A stretch of DNA of 44,985 nucleotides from Nocardia tenerifensis NBRC 101015 (GTDB lineage Bacteria > Actinomycetota > Actinomycetes > Mycobacteriales > Mycobacteriaceae). Location of the stretch: positions 1 to 44,985 of the forward strand of contig NZ_BAGH01000601.1 in NCBI RefSeq assembly GCF_000308715.1, given 5' to 3'. Both the position numbers and the translations under genes were made by a program. A model generated the notes under the pieces. The model saw only the letters and a list, made by a program, of their open reading frames with translations. It ran no database searches and was not told the origin of the DNA. Each line of letters starts with the position of its first letter. Positions within the stretch are counted from its first letter, which is position 1. Positions 41,092 through 44,985 of this stretch are shown here, piece by piece.

Positions 41092-42460
41092 GAGGCGCCG
41101 GGTCCGCCGACGGATGTGGCACTGCCCGTTCCGGTTTCGAGTTGTCCACCGGAAGCTGCTGCGTCGGAATCGGTTTCACCGAGGGCGCCGTCGCCTCGCG
41201 CAACTTCTTGCGCAGCGTCAGCACGAGCAGCGCCGCCACCCCGAAGACCCCGCCGAAGAACGCCTGGGTGAGCGCGTAGCCGCCGCCACTGAGATCGCTG
41301 AGCCAGCCGCCGATATACGGCCCGAAGAAGCTGCCCAGATTGCCGACACCGTTGATCAGCCCGAGCCCGGCCCCCGCGGCGGCCGCCGGAACGAGCTTGG
41401 TGACCGTCGCCCAGAACGGCCCGTACCAGGCGATCGAGGCCGCCGTGCCGAGGATCATCGCGCCGAGCACCAGCCACTTCTGTTGCGGCGAAATCAAACT
41501 CGCGCCGCCGAGAATTATGGCCGCCGAACCCAGCACCAGCGACATGTGCGCCACGTGCCCGCCCCGCTTGTCCGCCGACCGGCCGATCAGAATGATCGCG
41601 ACGCCCGCGGCGATCTGCGGCAGGATCGCCACCAGACCCACCTTCATATCGGTGTGAAAGGCCTTCTTCAACACGCTCGGCAGCCACAGCGTGAGCCCGA
41701 GCAAACCCATCTGCGTCAACGTGTAGATGAGGGCGAAGTGCCACACGATCCGGCTGGTGAACGCCGCCTTGAAGGTGCCGCGATGCTGGAGCGGCTCGCC
41801 CTCCTCCAGCCGGGAACGCTCGATGTAGTCGCGTTCGGCCGTCGACAGCCATCCCGCCTTGGCCGGGGTGTCCCGCACCACGGCGAGCCACGCCGCGAGC
41901 CCGACGATCAGCGGCGCACCGCCCTGGATGATGAACATCCAGCGCCAGTCCGTGTAGGTCAGCAGAATGCCGGAGAACGGCGCGGCCACGATGGCCGCGA
42001 TCGGGGTGTAGAGCTTGAAAATCGCGTAGGCCCTGCCTCTTTCGGCGAAGGGGAACCACGACCTGATGGTGGCCATCAGCGCGGGCTGCACGCCGCCCTC
42101 GGCGACGCCGAGCAGGAATCGGGCGATCAGCAACTGGCCGACCGAGTTGGTGAAGCCCTGCGCCATCGCGGCCACGCTCCACAGCACCATCAGGATCGCG
42201 ATCCACTGTCTGGCACTCCACCTTTCGGCCATGTACCCGCCCGGGATCTGCAACAGCAGATAGCCCCAGAAGAAGATGCCGCTCGCCAGGCCCTGCTCGG
42301 CCTTGCTGAGACCCATGTCGGTCTCCAGGTGCGGCAGCGCGAAACTGATGTTGGTTCGGTCGATGTAACAGATGACGTAGATGAAGACGACGACCGGCAG
42401 GATGAAGGTCCAACGCTTCATCTCGGACAGGCGCCGGGCTGGGGAAGTTCGCTCGGACAA
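41084..42460 (-). CDS. MFS transporter, anion:cation symporter (ACS) family
   Basis: Twelve-helix proton-coupled transporter of 458 aa. It begins with TTG 42460 (MSERTSPARRLSEMKRW), with GAGGAGG eight bases upstream. Family marks: the first loop FIYVICYIDRTNISFALPHLETDMGLS, GIFFWGYLLLQIPGGYMAERWSARQWI (MFS loop 2-3), RFLLGVAEGGVQPALMATIRSWFP and RGRAYAIFKLYTPIAAIVAAPFSG. These are typical of ACS transporters for organic anions such as glucarate, tartrate, phthalate or hydroxyacids. It lies in the minus-strand gene set with an aminotransferase and a 2-hydroxyacid dehydrogenase, so it probably imports their substrate. The hydrophilic C-terminal ~40 residues are Pro-rich and variable. Confidence 0.93.
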   Translation of the reverse strand: MSERTSPARRLSEMKRWTFILPVVVFIYVICYIDRTNISFALPHLETDMGLSKAEQGLASGIFFWGYLLLQIPGGYMAERWSARQWIAILMVLWSVAAMAQGFTNSVGQLLIARFLLGVAEGGVQPALMATIRSWFPFAERGRAYAIFKLYTPIAAIVAAPFSGILLTYTDWRWMFIIQGGAPLIVGLAAWLAVVRDTPAKAGWLSTAERDYIERSRLEEGEPLQHRGTFKAAFTSRIVWHFALIYTLTQMGLLGLTLWLPSVLKKAFHTDMKVGLVAILPQIAAGVAIILIGRSADKRGGHVAHMSLVLGSAAIILGGASLISPQQKWLVLGAMILGTAASIAWYGPFWATVTKLVPAAAAGAGLGLINGVGNLGSFFGPYIGGWLSDLSGGGYALTQAFFGGVFGVAALLVLTLRKKLREATAPSVKPIPTQQLPVDNSKPERAVPHPSADPAPLA

Positions 42461-42482
42461 CGACCTACCTCCTCGTAGGTGA

Positions 42483-42501
42483 CCGACGCGAAAAGCGTCG
42501 G
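42483..42501. promoter_or_regulatory. GC-rich hairpin in the MFS leader
   Basis: CCGACGC and GCGTCGG form a perfect 7-bp stem around the loop GAAAA. It lies 22-40 bases upstream of the MFS start codon on the minus strand. It may be part of an attenuating leader or an operator; no T-tract follows. Confidence 0.4.
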
Positions 42502-42518
42502 GGTATAGCGGATCCCGG

Positions 42519-42561
42519 CTCGTGGCGGAGCATCGGGAGAGTCACTCGTGGCGGAGCATCG
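42519..42561. repeat. Exact 17-bp direct repeat upstream of MFS gene
   Basis: CTCGTGGCGGAGCATCG occurs at 42519-42535 and again at 42545-42561, a 26-bp period. The two copies lie 58-100 bp upstream of the MFS start and could be tandem operator sites. Confidence 0.7.
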
Positions 42562-42772
42562 AGGTCGAGATCAGGAGGCCGTTAGGGTTTGCAGCGCCGA
42601 TCTGGCGGATCTGCCGTGCGGCCGAGCTTGACGTCCACGCCGTCATAGCGGGGGCTTACGACGTGCCCAGCTGGGAGCGATCTAATTCAATGGGAGCGTG
42701 TGCGATCCGGTCGCGCGGCATCTTCCTTCGATGGAAAATGCGGCGCCGGAGGCTGATTCAGCGGGGGCCGAT

Positions 42773-43939
42773 TCACTCGGCTTTCAATACCGAGAGGGCG
42801 GCTTGCAGGCCGGCGGGATCGACTGCCACACCGGCCAATTCGAGCCCCATCTGCACACCGGTGAGGGTGCCGGCGAGCGTGAGGTCGTTGAGGTCGCCGA
42901 GGTGCCCGATGCGGAACACCCGCCCGGCGAGCTTGCCGAGACCTGTGCCGAGCGACATGTCGAAGCGGTCCAGGATGATCCGGCGCACCTTGTCCGCGTC
43001 GTGTTCCGCGCCGAGCAGCACGGCGGTCAGCGAACCGGAGTACTCGCGCTCGTTCACGCACAGCACCTCCAGACCCCAGCCCTGGACGGCGGCGCGCGTC
43101 GCCGCGGCGTGCCGGCTGTGCCGGGCGAAGACGTTGCGCAGCCCCTCCTCTTCGAGCATCAGCAACGCTTCCCGGAGACCGTAGAGCAGGTTGGTGGCGG
43201 GGGTGTACGGGTAGAAGCCGTGCTCGTTGGCGTCGAGGATCGGCGCCCAATCCCAGTAGGACTTCGGCAATCTCGCCTGCGGAGCGGCCGCGAGCGCCTT
43301 GTCGCTGATCGCGTTGAAGCCGAGGCCCGGCGGCAGCATCAAACCCTTCTGCGAGCAGCCGACGGTCACGTCGACGCCCCAGTCGTCGTGCCGGTAGTCG
43401 ATGGACCCCAGCGAGGAGATCGTGTCCACCAGCAGCAGGGCCGGGTGCTCGGCGTCGTCGATGGCGGCGCGGATCTCGGGAATCCGGCTGGTGACCCCGG
43501 TCGAGGTCTCGTTGTGCACGACCATCACCGCCGCGATGCCGTGCGCGGTGTCGGCGGCCAGCCGTTCGGCGACCGCCGCGGGATCGACCCCGCGACGCCA
43601 ATCGCCCGGCACGAAATCGACTGTGAGTCCGAGGCGTTGGGCCATGTCCCGCCAGAGGCTCGCGAAATGGCCTGTCTCGAAGGCGAGTACGCGGTCGCCG
43701 GGCGACAGCGTATTGACCAGCGCCGCCTCCCACGCGCCGGTGCCCGAGGAGGGATAGATGACGACGGGGCCGCCGGTGCCGAAGACGGGTTTCACCCGTT
43801 GCCGCAAGTCCAGTGCGAGCTCGGCGAAGTCGGGGCCGCGGTGGTCGATGGTCGGTTGCGCCATGGCGCGCAGCACCCGGTCGGGGACGTTGGTCGGTCC
43901 GGGGATTTGCAGGAAATGCCGTCCACTCTGAGCGGTCAT
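42773..43939 (-). CDS. Class V aminotransferase, serine/alanine-glyoxylate type
   Basis: PLP enzyme of 388 aa. ATG 43939 (MTAQSGRHFLQIPGPTNVP) is taken as the start; a longer frame opens at 43999. Signatures: PGPTNVPDRVLRAMAQPTIDHRGPDF, YPSSGTGAWEAALVNTLSPGDRVLAFETGHFA, AVMVVHNETSTGV, LLVDTISSLGS (PLP-binding Asp), and the Schiff-base Lys in VGCSQKGLMLPPG. The family makes glycine from glyoxylate using serine or alanine; PucG-type ureidoglycine-glyoxylate transaminases are close relatives. Divergent from an IclR regulator with palindromic sites between. With the MFS, hydroxyacid dehydrogenase and FAH genes downstream on the same strand, glyoxylate formed from a C2 acid is a plausible intermediate. 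Confidence 0.93.
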   Translation of the reverse strand: MTAQSGRHFLQIPGPTNVPDRVLRAMAQPTIDHRGPDFAELALDLRQRVKPVFGTGGPVVIYPSSGTGAWEAALVNTLSPGDRVLAFETGHFASLWRDMAQRLGLTVDFVPGDWRRGVDPAAVAERLAADTAHGIAAVMVVHNETSTGVTSRIPEIRAAIDDAEHPALLLVDTISSLGSIDYRHDDWGVDVTVGCSQKGLMLPPGLGFNAISDKALAAAPQARLPKSYWDWAPILDANEHGFYPYTPATNLLYGLREALLMLEEEGLRNVFARHSRHAAATRAAVQGWGLEVLCVNEREYSGSLTAVLLGAEHDADKVRRIILDRFDMSLGTGLGKLAGRVFRIGHLGDLNDLTLAGTLTGVQMGLELAGVAVDPAGLQAALSVLKAE

Positions 43940-43956
43940 CAGATCGTTTTCCGTTC

Positions 43957-43982
43957 TGTGCCGTGATATGGCACACTGTGCC
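43957..43982. promoter_or_regulatory. TGTGCC / GGCACA palindromic cluster, probable IclR operator
   Basis: TGTGCC at 43957-43962, GGCACA at 43970-43975 and TGTGCC at 43977-43982 give two overlapping inverted repeats; the second, GGCACA-C-TGTGCC, is a perfect 13-bp palindrome. The cluster lies in the 92-bp divergent region between the aminotransferase and IclR genes, 18 bases before the aminotransferase ATG and about 50 before the IclR start. Confidence 0.65.
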
Positions 43983-44031
43983 GTGAAAAGGTGCAGCAAG
44001 GGTAGGGATCTGTGATGAAGGAGTCAAGACC

Positions 44032-44769
44032 TTGCGAAACGTCCTGAATACGCTCCGCGTGCTGGAGGAGGTCGCCGCGCGCCAGCCCATCGGCGTCGGC
44101 GAGTTGGCGCGGGTGCTCGAACTGCCCAAGAGCACGGTGCAGCGCGCGCTGATCACGCTGGACACGGCCGGGTGGATTCGTCCCGCGTCCGGCGAGGTGA
44201 CCCGGTGGGCGCTGACCACCAAGGCGCTCGCGGTCGGCAGCCGCGCCGGCGGCGACCTCGGCCTGCGCGGCATGGCCCTGCCCATCATGGAGAACCTCCG
44301 TCGGCACACCGAGGAGACCATCCACCTGACCGTGCCCGAGGACGGCAAGATGGTCCTGATCGAGCGGCTCGAGACCGACAAACCGGTACGCACCAACATG
44401 GCACTCGGCCACTCACTACCCCTGCACGCCTCAGCCAACGGCAAAGCCGTTCTTGCGCACAGCAATCCGGAGTTCGTCCGACAGTTGCTCGTCAACGAAC
44501 TACCGCGCTACACCGAAACCACCATCACCGACCCAGACCAACTGCAAGCCGAGCTGTCCACCATCCGCGACACCGGTTACGCGGTCAACCGCGGCGAGTG
44601 GCGCTCCGACGTAGGCGCAGTAGCCGCGGTAGTACTCGGAGACACCGGCCAACCAATAGCAAGCCTCAGCGTAAACGTGCCGTTCAGCCGCCTCACAGCA
44701 AAGACCGAGCCCGCCTTCGGCACCGCAGTCCACAAAGCAGCACAAACCCTCACCACCCGCCTGACCTAA
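44032..44769 (+). CDS. IclR-family transcriptional regulator
   Basis: Regulator of 245 aa. TTG 44032 is the start, with GAAGGAG eight bases upstream. The N-terminal winged helix is RVLEEVAARQPIGVGELARVLELPKSTVQRALITLDTAGWI. The effector domain includes ETIHLTVPEDGKMVLIERLETDKPVR, GHSLPLHASANGKAVLA, IRDTGYAVNRGEW and GDTGQPIASLSVNVP, the standard IclR ligand-binding blocks. The regulator probably controls the divergent aminotransferase-led gene set and itself through the TGTGCC/GGCACA cluster between them. IclR members of this type sense glyoxylate, pyruvate or related acids, which fits the neighbours; the ligand is inferred. Confidence 0.95.
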   Translation: MRNVLNTLRVLEEVAARQPIGVGELARVLELPKSTVQRALITLDTAGWIRPASGEVTRWALTTKALAVGSRAGGDLGLRGMALPIMENLRRHTEETIHLTVPEDGKMVLIERLETDKPVRTNMALGHSLPLHASANGKAVLAHSNPEFVRQLLVNELPRYTETTITDPDQLQAELSTIRDTGYAVNRGEWRSDVGAVAAVVLGDTGQPIASLSVNVPFSRLTAKTEPAFGTAVHKAAQTLTTRLT

Positions 44770-44830
44770 CCCTCCACCCACACCCCACGCGCTCAACGAC
44801 CCGCCAGCGCGCGGCGCGCCTACCCCACCC

Positions 44831-44903
44831 CCGCACTGGCTCTAGGTGTTCGCACGCGCGTCAACACGGCAAGCCGACGTGCGAACACCTAGAGCCAGTG
44901 CGG
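44831..44903. repeat. Perfect 26-bp inverted repeat, 21-nt loop
   Basis: The 26-bp arms at 44831-44856 and 44878-44903 are exact reverse complements (left arm begins CCGCACTGGCTCTAGG, right arm ends CCAGTGCGG). They begin 61 bases after the IclR stop. It is long enough for an extremely stable hairpin and could be a bidirectional terminator or a dispersed extragenic palindrome. There is no T-tract on either side. Confidence 0.9.
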
Positions 44904-44962
44904 CTGTCGGGCACGCTCGCGACGGCGGTCCGCGACAGACGGTGCACGGCGACGCGGCTGAG

Positions 44963-44985
44963 CCACCCCCGCACTGCCTCTTGGG
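44963..44985 (+). repeat. Partial second copy of the palindrome arm at window end
   Basis: CCACCCCCGCACTGCCTCTT closely matches the left arm and its flank at 44825-44844 (CCACCCCCGCACTGGCTCTA): 14 identical bases, then mostly matching bases to the window edge. This indicates that the element is repeated. Confidence 0.6.

Larger units (their letters stand above)
42461..42772. other. 312-bp gap with hairpin and direct repeats, MFS promoter region
   Basis: No gene is visible between the aminotransferase stop and the MFS start. It holds a GC-rich hairpin (42483-42501), a 17-bp direct repeat (42519-42561) and TGGGAGCG twice (42672-42679, 42691-42698). The MFS gene probably has its own promoter here, in addition to read-through from the aminotransferase. 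Confidence 0.5.

Noticed and set aside
40416..41279. Plus-strand repetitive proteins (motifs such as AIRRAVPPSG) read through the array
   Set aside because: Peptide repeats arise only because 60 bp equals three 20-bp units. All six frames are open in this GC-rich repeat, and half of the frame is antisense to the FAD/Fe-S gene.

Overview
The window is chromosomal DNA of a very high-GC actinomycete. A Nocardia/Rhodococcus-type, mycolate-producing genus is the best guess. The grounds are a small WXG-type protein like type VII secretion substrates, an acyl-CoA carboxylase beta subunit, a DUF1918 protein, many GTG/TTG starts, extremely GC-rich third codon positions, and the crowd of one-component regulators (SARP, MarR, Lrp, TetR, HxlR, AraC, IclR). 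This is inference: no rRNA or other marker gene is present. No tRNA, rRNA, insertion sequence, integrase or cas gene was recognised.

Layout. (1) 1-7332, all minus strand: a SARP/NB-ARC regulator followed by a galactofuranose/ribose-type ABC importer (binding lipoprotein, double ATPase, two permeases, the last cut by the window edge). (2) 7615-8349: a WXG-type protein with a repeated tail. (3) 8421-13870: four tightly packed or overlapping plus-strand genes, namely an AMP-forming acyl ligase, a FOXRED2-like FAD monooxygenase, a 4-hydroxymandelate-oxidase-like FMN enzyme and a divergent P450. This looks like a small uncharacterised modification or biosynthetic cassette. (4) 13881-21233: a GH38 alpha-mannosidase divergent from a four-gene MalEFGK-type importer, a glycan uptake and breakdown module. 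(5) 21332-26813: MarR; Lrp with a divergent EamA exporter and aldo/keto reductase; a truncated SDR; DUF1918; a frameshifted quinone oxidoreductase divergent from a TetR regulator with a perfect operator. (6) 26835-36989: AccD-type carboxyltransferase; HxlR with an imine-reductase-like enzyme; a GtrA / short Cys-protein / alpha-beta-hydrolase operon; a 2-oxoglutarate oxygenase; hemerythrin; AraC; a class C serine hydrolase; GNAT; a second hydrolase. (7) 37029-44769: an IclR regulator divergent from a four-gene minus-strand set (serine-glyoxylate-type aminotransferase, MFS organic-anion transporter, FAD/Fe-S 2-hydroxyacid dehydrogenase, FAH-family hydrolase), apparently a hydroxyacid/glyoxylate catabolic unit.

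The most unusual non-coding structure is a 281-bp array at 40811-41091. It holds fourteen ~20-bp units, each with a small dyad (GCC, NGAN loop, GGC), and fills the gap between the transporter and dehydrogenase genes. A perfect 26-bp inverted repeat lies at 44831-44903, and part of its arm recurs at the window end. Several regulator genes sit beside palindromes that look like their own operators (Lrp, TetR, HxlR, IclR). Coordinates and motifs were read by eye. Family assignments rest on recognised motifs, not on database searches.
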